Positions 1 through 5,140 of a DNA stretch of 7,770 bases are shown one piece after another. The notes below the pieces were generated by a model, which saw only the letters and a list, made by a program, of their open reading frames with translations, searched no databases and had not been told where the DNA came from. Source of the stretch: Campylobacteraceae bacterium (GTDB lineage Bacteria; Campylobacterota; Campylobacteria; Campylobacterales; Sulfurovaceae). Location: assembly GCA_026982175.1 (NCBI GenBank), contig JALSHP010000383.1, positions 1 to 7,770 on the forward strand, given 5' to 3'. Made by a program: the position numbers and the translations under genes. Position 1 is the stretch's first letter, and each line of letters begins with the position of its first letter.

Positions 1-72
1 AGAGAAAAAAGGAGTAACCCACCAACCCTATAAGCTCATATAATCTTTAAATGTTGTGAAAGGTTGGGGTTA
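1..72 (-). terminator. Possible terminator hairpin downstream of the toxin gene
   Basis: Bases 15-27 (TAACCCACCAACC) pair with 62-72 (GGTTGGGGTTA) as an 11-bp stem with a 2-nt bulge and a 34-nt loop. Read on the minus strand, the stem starts 7 nt after the toxin stop codon and is followed by CTCC and then six T residues. The position and T-run fit an intrinsic terminator. The large loop does not, so this is tentative; it could instead be a structured single-strand feature of the element. Confidence 0.3.
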
Positions 73-79
73 ATTTATA

Positions 80-325
80 TTAGTTGTAGCTTTTGCTTCT
101 ATGCTTTATTTTATAAACTGTAATGGTATCATCTTCAATATCAAATAGAACTCTATAATTACCAACTCTTAGCCTATAAGGTGGTTCAAAATTAGTAAGT
201 TTTTTAATATTAGCCACATTAGGGTACTCTTTAAGCAGTTCAATTTTTTCAAGAATTTTTTTAACTTCTTGTTTATGAATTTTAGAAAGGTCTTTAAGTG
301 CCTTATCATCAATTAAAAGAGTCAT
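80..325 (-). CDS. RelE/ParE-family toxin of a type II toxin-antitoxin system
   Basis: This 81-residue protein has the RelE/ParE layout: an N-terminal helical half with spaced lysines (about residues 8-33), then a beta-sheet half containing RLRVGNYRVLF (51-61), an acidic turn DIEDD (62-66) and a C-terminal basic segment KIKHRSKSY (72-80). Family members either cut mRNA in the ribosome (RelE) or poison gyrase (ParE). The arginines at 51, 53 and 58 and the HR..SY tail resemble the RelE side, but the activity cannot be fixed from sequence alone. Its ATG shares one base with the TAA of the upstream antitoxin (TAATG), implying translational coupling. In an integrated element such pairs usually act as maintenance modules that penalise loss. 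Confidence 0.88.
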   Translation of the reverse strand: MTLLIDDKALKDLSKIHKQEVKKILEKIELLKEYPNVANIKKLTNFEPPYRLRVGNYRVLFDIEDDTITVYKIKHRSKSYN

Positions 326-558
326 TATAACCCTAACTGTGCTTTAACTTCATCTAATGAGTATTTGGGGTTGTTTTGTGCTTTTATTGCTTGTAGTTCT
401 TCATATTCAATGCTACCTTTTTCTATTGCTTCAATATCCAAAGAGTTTAATTTATTAGGTATTTTGATACTTTGAACAATATCATTTTTTAAATTATTGA
501 TGATAGTTAAGAATAGTTCTAATTTATCTTCTCTAACCTCAATCTGTATAGTTTGCAT
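325..558 (-). CDS. Antitoxin partner of the RelE/ParE-like toxin
   Basis: This 77-residue, acidic, lysine-rich protein is encoded immediately before the toxin and overlaps it by one base. The start is well supported: AGGAG at 566-570 lies 7 nt upstream of the ATG. The N-terminus (QTIQIEVREDKLELFLTIIN) reads as a strand followed by a helix. The C-terminal part (IEKGSIEYEELQAIKAQNNP, then YSLDEVKAQLGL) resembles the extended toxin-wrapping tail of many RelB-type antitoxins. I do not see a clear classic DNA-binding fold, so whether it represses its own promoter is open, although a palindrome lies upstream (606-622). The assignment rests mainly on gene order, size and coupling to a recognisable toxin. 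Confidence 0.78.
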   Translation of the reverse strand: MQTIQIEVREDKLELFLTIINNLKNDIVQSIKIPNKLNSLDIEAIEKGSIEYEELQAIKAQNNPKYSLDEVKAQLGL

Positions 559-578
559 GGGCTAACTCCTTTTAAATT

Positions 579-622
579 ATTTTAGTTTAATTTGGTCTAG
601 CTTGATGTAATATGATACTACA
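579..622 (-). promoter_or_regulatory. Candidate promoter/operator of the toxin-antitoxin pair
   Basis: Bases 606-622 (TGTAATATGATACTACA) form an odd-centred palindrome with 8-bp arms and one mismatched pair. Downstream on the minus strand, TAAAAT at 584-579 could be a -10 box about 20 nt before the antitoxin start, with no good -35 box. The arrangement suits an autoregulated toxin-antitoxin promoter. It rests on sequence symmetry only. The remaining part of the 207-nt gap (623-765) holds only AT-rich sequence, a near-palindrome at about 624-638 and a 7-codon reading frame described under findings. Confidence 0.35.
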
Positions 623-765
623 AAGTAAATTAATTTTACATTCTCACGCTAAGAGCCATTCTAAGTCCTTTTAACCTATCAGACAATAAAGAAGATGAGT
701 AAAAAGATTAGAGAGGGATTTAAGGGGGTTTTGTACTTGAAATAGATTTATTAACCTCACCCTTA

Positions 766-1083
766 TTAAACTCTAAAATCTTTTTTAACTGCTCGAAACT
801 CATCAATAGTAAAATATCTAGTGTGTTTTCCATGTACTAAATCCATCATGATTTTATTCGCTTTCATGGTACAACTGTAAGGATTTATATTTTTAATTCT
901 GCTTGTAATCTCTCCTCTTTGTAATAAAGCACTTTTACAAACTAAATTAGTGCATAAATGGAGTATTTCGGAAAATTTAGGGTTCTTATACTTTGGGTTA
1001 GGTATAGGGGTTAAAGGGCTTAATTTGCTTATATTGGTAGCCGTATGGATTGACTTTAGTTTATGGAGTCGGTCAAGTTTCAT
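766..1083 (-). CDS. Small element protein, possible winged-helix DNA-binding protein
   Basis: This 105-residue basic protein is not one I can name. Residues from about 55 onward (LLQRGEITSRIKNINPYSC, then KANKIMMDLVHGKHTRYFTIDEFRAV) have the rhythm of a winged helix: a helix, a turn, a recognition-like helix and a final strand. This is similar to small phage and plasmid regulators, but it is only a weak resemblance. The N-terminal part is proline- and lysine-rich (SPLTPIPNPKYKNPKFSEI) and probably flexible. I chose the ATG at 1083 rather than an in-frame ATG at 1113: the ATG at 1083 overlaps the upstream gene's end as ATGAAACTTGA, typical of coupling, and AGAGG lies about 10 nt before it. It is the last gene before a 207-nt gap. 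Confidence 0.55.
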   Translation of the reverse strand: MKLDRLHKLKSIHTATNISKLSPLTPIPNPKYKNPKFSEILHLCTNLVCKSALLQRGEITSRIKNINPYSCTMKANKIMMDLVHGKHTRYFTIDEFRAVKKDFRV

Positions 1084-1486
1084 TAAGTCTAACCTCTGTT
1101 TCTGTTTCCCCACCTAAATAATCATCTTCCATTAAGTTAGTTTTTTTAAACCGTGTATCTTTCTCCATGTTGTCTAGGCTGTTTTGAATATCATTTCTAA
1201 CTAAGATTAAATCTTTTATTGTTGCTTTTGATAGGTCTATTTCGGTTATTGCTGTATCTACTTTTTTAAGATGTTTTAATAGTTGTTGATACTTTTCACG
1301 CTGTGTATGCTTGTACTCTTCTTTGAGTTGTTGCATAGAGAGAAATATCATATCGTTAATATCATTTTCATAGATTTTACTCCATGTAATTAATGTTGAT
1401 TTTGCTTTCTTTAACTTTTTGGCGATGTGGTCAAAACTTTCCCCATTAGCTCTTAAAGTTATGAACTCTTTATGTTCTTTGGTCAT
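1073..1486 (-). CDS. HTH plus coiled-coil protein of unknown role
   Basis: This 137-residue protein has an N-terminal helix-turn-helix segment (about residues 5-39: EFITLRANGESFDHIAKKLK followed by KAKSTLITW). It is like the resolvase/terminase-small-subunit type of HTH that matches 'whole-genome, any step' DNA binders. Residues 50-125 are strongly helical and charged, with heptad-like leucines and isoleucines, suggesting a coiled coil for oligomerisation. Such a layout occurs in terminase small subunits and in plasmid or phage regulators, and I cannot choose between them. The start has AAAAGGAG about 10 nt upstream. The gene is 123 nt downstream of the replication protein gene and overlaps the next gene by 11 nt. 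If it is a small terminase, no large terminase is visible here, which would fit a satellite; this is speculative. Confidence 0.6.
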   Translation of the reverse strand: MTKEHKEFITLRANGESFDHIAKKLKKAKSTLITWSKIYENDINDMIFLSMQQLKEEYKHTQREKYQQLLKHLKKVDTAITEIDLSKATIKDLILVRNDIQNSLDNMEKDTRFKKTNLMEDDYLGGETETEVRLNET

Positions 1487-1540
1487 GGTTTTGTTGCTCC
1501 TTTTGTCTCTATTTATTGGGTTAAAAAAGTGGATTATTGG

Positions 1541-1584
1541 AAAACCTTTCTATTGACCTAAGTTTAGGGGTTTAGAGAGGTTTT
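1541..1584. repeat. Nested inverted repeat between rep-like gene and downstream genes
   Basis: AAAACCTTTCT (1541-1551) pairs with AGAGAGGTTTT (1574-1584) with one mismatch. Within it CCTAA (1557-1561) and TTAGG (1564-1568) form a second small stem with a 2-nt spacer. It sits in the 123-nt gap between two minus-strand genes. No long T-run follows on either strand, so a terminator is not convincing; attenuation, an operator or a single-strand structure are alternatives. A TATAAT on the minus strand at 1605-1600, just after the upstream gene's stop, could be a promoter for the next two genes but lacks a -35 box. Confidence 0.4.
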
Positions 1585-1609
1585 AAAGTGCTAGTTTTTA
1601 TTATATAAC

Positions 1610-2296
1610 TTACGCGTGTGAGAAAAGAGGGTTAATCTTGACTGAAATACCTATCTTTTTTTTGATAGCTTTCTCTATTTTCTCACATACTTTTGCTAAA
1701 TCTTTTAAGTACATATCTTTAAGGAATGTACCACTAAAAGAAAATTCTAAACGCTCCATTGGGTAAGATAGATTTTCTTTTATCGTTTTATCATAAGCCA
1801 CCACATTTATATAATAATTCTTTTTCTTCTCTTTGGCTGTTTTAAAGTACGTTGAATTAAACCACTTAAACGGCTCTCTATTAGCTTTTAACGCTTTAAA
1901 CACCTTGTAGGGTATCTTTTCCCAATCTAAGGCTATATCAATGCGTGTAAGCTTTGTATATTGTAATTGACTCCATAACTCTTTTAGATGAATATTAAGT
2001 AGCTTTGAATGCTCTGTATAGCTGTGTAACCCTGCAAATTCTAACACTTGAACCCTTTGACTGCGTGAGAATGTTTTGAGTGCTAGGGTCAAGCCTAAGT
2101 TAGTATGAACAATATCAGCCCTCACAATGTTTCGCGTGAGGGATTTACCAAAGGTATTAAACCATAGGTTATTGTTAAATACACTTGGACTTTTTACGGC
2201 TTCTACGATATAATTCTCATGATTTATAAATAAAGAGGTCATAAGCCCATCAGCTAAGTTAATAGAGTCAATATTAACTTTCTTTGACCTCATCAT
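1610..2296 (-). CDS. Replication initiator-like protein (Rep_trans / phage gpII-like)
   Basis: This 228-residue protein carries the spaced motifs that mark Rep_trans and filamentous-phage gpII/X-type rolling-circle initiators: TRIDIALDWE (117-126), AYDK followed by KE (167-174), and MERLEFSFSG (180-189). In those families the first block contributes acidic metal ligands, and the catalytic tyrosine nicks the plus strand at the double-strand origin. Y150 in the NSTYF segment before YDK is a candidate nucleophile, but I cannot prove the alignment. It is shorter than typical pT181-type Rep proteins (about 310) and may be a compact form. The start overlaps the upstream gene by 23 nt; two successive ATGs (2296, 2293) are possible. 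The gene lies just downstream of two small putative DNA-binding proteins, as expected for a replication operon. The role is inferred from motifs. Confidence 0.6.
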   Translation of the reverse strand: MMRSKKVNIDSINLADGLMTSLFINHENYIVEAVKSPSVFNNNLWFNTFGKSLTRNIVRADIVHTNLGLTLALKTFSRSQRVQVLEFAGLHSYTEHSKLLNIHLKELWSQLQYTKLTRIDIALDWEKIPYKVFKALKANREPFKWFNSTYFKTAKEKKKNYYINVVAYDKTIKENLSYPMERLEFSFSGTFLKDMYLKDLAKVCEKIEKAIKKKIGISVKINPLFSHA

Positions 2297-2555
2297 TCAA
2301 ACTAAACCCCTGCAATTTATACAAATATGATTTAGCTCTCTTAATATTCTCTATTGTTTGATGTAAGCTTCTCTCTTTGTGCCGTCCAGAGTTTGTTAAA
2401 TTGGGTTTCCATACTTCTACCAATGCTATACCATGCTTTTTAATGGTTCTAAAATATTGGTTTGTATTTACCATATTTGAGTCAATAGAGGTTAATATTT
2501 CCCCCTCTAATAGTTGCTTTAATATCGTGATGAGGTGTGAAGTTTTTCTCTTCAT
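2274..2555 (-). CDS. Small putative winged-helix DNA-binding protein
   Basis: This 93-residue basic protein has an N-terminal helical segment (LITILKQLLEGEILTSID, residues 8-25), then NTNQYFRTIKKHGIALVEVW (30-49), which reads as a recognition helix followed by a wing strand. A conserved-looking GRHKERSL (57-64) precedes a last amphipathic helix. This matches the style of wHTH modules in phage and plasmid control genes. I cannot assign a named family. Its ATG shares one base with the upstream stop (TAATG), and its end overlaps the replication protein gene by 23 nt, so the three genes 2797-1610 are very likely one translationally coupled operon. A role in regulating or assisting replication is inference. 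Confidence 0.6.
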   Translation of the reverse strand: MKRKTSHLITILKQLLEGEILTSIDSNMVNTNQYFRTIKKHGIALVEVWKPNLTNSGRHKERSLHQTIENIKRAKSYLYKLQGFSLNDEVKES

Positions 2556-2797
2556 TACGCCACCACCTTAATGGTATCAGCCAAAAATTCAGCTACATCA
2601 ATAATATTAAATACTACTTTTGCATTTTTTGCTTTGCCTAATTTCTTGTATGGTGGTAGTCCTATTTTGTCTTTTATTCTTCTATCTACTGTACCCACAC
2701 ATTGACCTACTTCATCAGCATATTCAGCTTTAGAGATTGTAGCTCTTTTGTATTTTGCTTTTAAATCTTCATAGATTAGTTCTGTTCTGTTTGTCAT
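2555..2797 (-). CDS. AlpA/excisionase-like small winged-helix protein
   Basis: This 80-residue protein has the MerR-like wHTH pattern of AlpA/Xis-type proteins: ISKAEYADEVGQCVGTVDRR (residues 21-40) as the helix-turn-helix, then KIGLPPYKKLGKAKNAKVVF (44-63) as the wing, and IIDVAEFLADTI as the terminal helix. In integrative elements such proteins regulate the integrase or bend DNA for excision. Translation could start at a TTG at 2827, but I prefer the ATG at 2797 because AGGAG sits 8 nt before it, while the upstream TTG has no comparable site. It is the first gene of the rep operon and follows the palindrome-rich non-coding region. It may instead be a replication accessory protein or repressor of that operon. 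Confidence 0.7.
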   Translation of the reverse strand: MTNRTELIYEDLKAKYKRATISKAEYADEVGQCVGTVDRRIKDKIGLPPYKKLGKAKNAKVVFNIIDVAEFLADTIKVVA

Positions 2798-2820
2798 TTG
2801 TAAAGCTCCTATAAAGGAAA

Positions 2821-2849
2821 GATACAAGTTAAGCTTATCTTGCGTTCAA
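2821..2849 (-). promoter_or_regulatory. Weak candidate promoter of the rep operon
   Basis: On the minus strand TTGAAC (2849-2844) and TGTATC (2826-2821) are separated by 17 nt and lie just upstream of the AGGAG of the excisionase-like gene. The -35 matches four of six consensus bases and the -10 only three, so this is a low-confidence candidate. It lies beside the long palindrome at 2859-2896, which could act as its operator. Confidence 0.25.
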
Positions 2850-2858
2850 TAAGAACTA

Positions 2859-2896
2859 GACTTATTTTAAATAGTTATTGCAATAACTAATAAGTC
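2859..2896. repeat. Long compound palindrome, candidate operator or origin element
   Basis: TAGTTATTGCAATAACTA at 2872-2889 is a perfect 18-bp palindrome. It is bracketed by GACTTAT (2859-2865) and its complement ATAAGTC (2890-2896), with a 6-nt asymmetric insert TTTAAA on the left only. The whole can fold into a 16-bp stem with one bulge and almost no loop. It lies about 60 nt upstream of the excisionase-like gene start, where a repressor or Rep protein could bind. Confidence 0.55.
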
Positions 2897-2939
2897 ATAA
2901 AACGATTTTATAAAGATTTTTTGAAGTTAATTTGTGGGA

Positions 2940-2973
2940 GTGCGTTCTATGCACGATTTTCATACATAGAACG
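2940..2973. repeat. Hairpin-forming inverted repeat, candidate replication origin
   Basis: CGTTCTATG (2943-2951) and CATAGAACG (2965-2973) are perfect 9-bp arms around a 13-nt spacer. A competing small hairpin GTGC/GCAC (2940-2943 with 2951-2954) overlaps the left arm. TGCGTTCTAT at 2941-2950 nearly repeats TGCGTTCAAT at 2841-2850, exactly 100 nt apart. Rolling-circle origins often combine such a cruciform with nearby repeats, and the rep-like gene is about 650 nt away. The origin role is inference. Confidence 0.45.
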
Positions 2974-2984
2974 GAAAAGAATTT

Positions 2985-3059
2985 TTAAAAGTTATTATCT
3001 TCATCATAAGTAGGAAGGAGTTCATCTTCTCTTAGAGATTTTATCTTAAGATATTTTTT
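2985..3059 (-). pseudogene. Decayed 3' fragment related to the 229-residue gene
   Basis: An open stretch of 24 codons with no start codon ends in TAA and reads KKYLKIKSLREDELLPTYDE then DNNF. Its beginning matches KKHFNIKSLKD within the neighbouring protein encoded at 3079-3768. The DNA agrees too: 3032-3059 matches 3198-3225 with three mismatches in 28, including TTAGAGATTTTAT identical in both. It is preceded in frame by a stop codon. It is best read as the remaining tail of a second, diverged copy, or as a partial duplication. Confidence 0.45.
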
Positions 3060-3078
3060 TTAGCTTCAGCATACTTTT

Positions 3079-3768
3079 TTATTGTTTATCAAGTTCAGTC
3101 GGTTCATCATTAGTAACGTTAACAGATAACCCTTGTTCTTTTAAAAATACTACACATTTTACATTTGCTCTTTGTATGCTCATAGCTTTTGTATCTTTTA
3201 GAGATTTTATATTAAAATGTTTTTTAATGAGTTTTATAATTTTCTCCTCTTGTCTTGGTCTGCATTTTTTAAGAATTTCACTAAGACTTAATACTATTTC
3301 ATTTTGATGTTTTGGAAAACTAATAAGTTTTGTTACTTTAGTATAGTCTGCATACCCACTAACAATAGCTAAGGCTTTCTCGAGTTTTTCGTTTTCTTTT
3401 TCATATCCTCTAGGTCTGCGATTTTCAATCTCTTGATACCAAGTAATACTATAAACCATATTTATAACTATAAAAAGAAAATACTCACTACTACCTTTCT
3501 TATTAATTTGACTTGGAACAAATACTAAATTAGGGAAAAAAATTTCTACAATATCCATTAATAGTTTTTTGTGTCTTGTGTATAAAGTGGAAAAGAGGAA
3601 ATGCTCTTTAATACCTTTTGTAAAATCTCCTCTAGGTTCAAGTTTTAAAAATGGCTCACCAAACTTACAAAGATTAGCATTATATAACTCATCAATCATA
3701 GTTTGTAATCCCATTTGGTCATTAGCTCTTTCAGTCCATTCTATATTTTTATTAGTGAGGTCTGTCAT
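3079..3768 (-). CDS. Hypothetical protein coupled to the integrase
   Basis: I do not recognise this 229-residue protein. It has no signal peptide. One hydrophobic, aromatic patch (about residues 73-112: MDIVEIFFPNLVF, then EYFLFIVINMVYSITWY) looks more like a buried core than a clean membrane helix. The rest is mainly helical, with a basic middle (ENRRPRGYEKENEKLEKAL), a further basic helix (RPRQEEKIIKLIKKHFNIKS, 172-191) and an acidic tail. Its ATG overlaps the integrase TGA (ATGA) and its AGGGG ribosome site lies within the integrase 3' end, so it is translated from the integrase transcript. The place between integrase and replication operon is one where satellites and islands carry cargo or regulators. 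A defence, control or accessory role is only speculation. Confidence 0.75.
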   Translation of the reverse strand: MTDLTNKNIEWTERANDQMGLQTMIDELYNANLCKFGEPFLKLEPRGDFTKGIKEHFLFSTLYTRHKKLLMDIVEIFFPNLVFVPSQINKKGSSEYFLFIVINMVYSITWYQEIENRRPRGYEKENEKLEKALAIVSGYADYTKVTKLISFPKHQNEIVLSLSEILKKCRPRQEEKIIKLIKKHFNIKSLKDTKAMSIQRANVKCVVFLKEQGLSVNVTNDEPTELDKQ

Positions 3769-4967
3769 TTATAAAGCCCCTCAATAGCAATTTTTCCATT
3801 ATTAGGGCTTAACTTAGCGTAACGCATGGTCATTTCTATGTTGGAATGGTTCATGAGTTCTTTAATGGTAAAAATTGGAATACTATTGATTGCTAAGTGT
3901 GATGCGAATGTATGCCTAAGCGTATGTATTACGGCTCTATGTTTAGTGTCTCGTGTATCTAAGCCCTCATTGAATAGCTCATCAAGCATACCTTTCATTT
4001 TTCTACTTATGGTTCTTGACGCATATTTTTTATCTTGACCACCGATTATAAAAGTATTGGGTTTAAAACCTTGTGTATATTCTTTTAAAAAATTATTTAG
4101 CTCATCAGATAAAAAACCCATGTAAGTAGATTTTCTTTTGAAGTCATACAAGGTCACAGTTTTGTTAGTAAGGTCAATATCTTTTCTTTTAATATTTAGA
4201 ATAGTTTCAAGCCGTCCACCTGTGTGTAATGATAATTTTACAAATAGTGTTAATACCTCATGGTCTATTCTGCTTTCAATCTTTGAATATAATTTATTGA
4301 CCTCATCAAGGGTTAAATATCTTTCTCTTTTATTATCAAGTGTTTTAAATTTTAAGCGTTTAGACTTGGTAGGGTTAACTTTATCATAGAGTTGTTCATC
4401 AATGGCAACATTAAAAAGTGTTCCAATAAAAGTAATGTTTCCTTTGATAGTCGCATCAGCTAGTCCTTTGTCTTTAAGACTTTTTCTAAAGGTTACTATT
4501 TTGTCGGTGGTAATGCTATGTATGTCAACATTCCCAAATTTACCTAAGATATGAGTTTTATACATTCCCTCAATAGCTTTACTGTGCCTACTCTCATCTT
4601 CTTTGTGCTTTTTGTAGATTTGGAATACATCATCAAGGGTAAGAACTTCTTTTTTAATCTTCTTTTGGATTATGGGTGGTTGCTCTCCATACATTACGGC
4701 ATTTTTGATAATTGTTAATTGAGCGTTACAGTAGGCTTCTCTTGTTCCAGTTGATTTTTTACCAATGGTTTTAATTTTCCATTTGTCGTCTATGTCTTTG
4801 TATTGAATTAAATAAACTTTATCAACAATAGAGGTTTTAACTTTTCCTTTAGCATCAATAGTGGTTTTTTGAATTTCTTTAAAGTAGACACCTCTGTATT
4901 TTGTTGTATGTCTCTTTGGAAGTGTTTTAATTTTGATGAGGTTATCATCATTGTATTTGGCAGTCAT
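3765..4967 (-). CDS. Tyrosine recombinase / phage-type integrase
   Basis: This 400-residue protein is full length for the family. The N-terminal region (about 15-100) looks like a phage-type arm-DNA-binding domain, with YRGVYFKEIQ and VYLIQYKD strands. Residues 108-205 form the SAM-like core-binding domain (LTLDDVFQIYKKHKEDESRH onward). The catalytic domain shows HTGGRLE with R252, a beta-hairpin lysine in DFKRKSTYMGF, HTLRHTFASH with H358 and R361, LMNHS with H384, and the nucleophile Y393 in MRYAKLSP. All key residues are present, so it should be active. It catalyses site-specific integration and, with an excisionase, excision. AAGGA lies 8 nt before the ATG. It sits about 175 bp from the tRNA-derived att fragment, with repeats between, matching the usual int-att arrangement. 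Confidence 0.96.
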   Translation of the reverse strand: MTAKYNDDNLIKIKTLPKRHTTKYRGVYFKEIQKTTIDAKGKVKTSIVDKVYLIQYKDIDDKWKIKTIGKKSTGTREAYCNAQLTIIKNAVMYGEQPPIIQKKIKKEVLTLDDVFQIYKKHKEDESRHSKAIEGMYKTHILGKFGNVDIHSITTDKIVTFRKSLKDKGLADATIKGNITFIGTLFNVAIDEQLYDKVNPTKSKRLKFKTLDNKRERYLTLDEVNKLYSKIESRIDHEVLTLFVKLSLHTGGRLETILNIKRKDIDLTNKTVTLYDFKRKSTYMGFLSDELNNFLKEYTQGFKPNTFIIGGQDKKYASRTISRKMKGMLDELFNEGLDTRDTKHRAVIHTLRHTFASHLAINSIPIFTIKELMNHSNIEMTMRYAKLSPNNGKIAIEGLYK

Positions 4968-4991
4968 TGTAATAGTCCTTATGCTAAGAAT

Positions 4992-5013
4992 AAAATCACA
5001 AGAAAATCACAAG
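4992..5013. repeat. Tandem 11-bp repeats, probable integrase arm-type sites
   Basis: AAAATCACAAG occurs twice head to tail (4992-5002 and 5003-5013). A related inverted copy, ACTTGTGGT, follows at 5025-5033. Such short directly repeated sites beside an integrase gene and its att core are typical arm sites bound by the integrase N-terminal domain. They lie in the leader of the integrase gene, so binding could also repress its expression. Confidence 0.6.
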
Positions 5014-5016
5014 CAT

Positions 5017-5022
5017 ATTATA
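5017..5022 (-). promoter_or_regulatory. Candidate -10 box of the integrase promoter
   Basis: A perfect TATAAT lies on the minus strand about 50 nt upstream of the integrase ATG. No good -35 box is present 17 nt further up, which is common in Campylobacterota. The predicted transcript start falls within the tandem repeats at 4992-5013, which suggests control by integrase or excisionase binding. Confidence 0.4.
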
Positions 5023-5041
5023 TAACTTGTGGTCATTTGAT

Positions 5042-5098
5042 GTAACTTGATATGTTAGGCTTATTCTATCAATAACTATTTTAAGGTAACTTGATGTG
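5042..5098. repeat. Second pair of direct repeats near the att site
   Basis: GTAACTTGATATG (5042-5054) is repeated as GTAACTTGATGTG (5086-5098), 44 bp apart, about four helical turns. ATTTGAT motifs flank both (5036-5041 region and 5099-5105). They lie between the tandem repeats and the att core and look like a second set of arm or excisionase-binding sites. Confidence 0.5.
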
Positions 5099-5140
5099 AT
5101 TTGATAGAACTTTAAGAAACATGACTAAATTAAAACTTTA

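Noticed and set aside
694..744. Plus-strand 16-codon frame starting MSKKIREG with a weak purine-rich site
   Set aside because: Too short, with no similarity or context; all the element genes run the other way.
2377..2571. Plus-strand open frame of 64 codons
   Set aside because: It lies antisense within well-supported minus-strand coupled genes, has cysteine- and phenylalanine-rich composition typical of shadow frames, and no ribosome site.
3569..3787. Plus-strand open frame of 72 codons opposite the 229-residue gene
   Set aside because: Antisense shadow without a ribosome site or recognisable protein features.
3826..4389. Two plus-strand frames opposite the integrase (70 and 83 codons)
   Set aside because: They are antisense to conserved catalytic integrase sequence and have no independent support.
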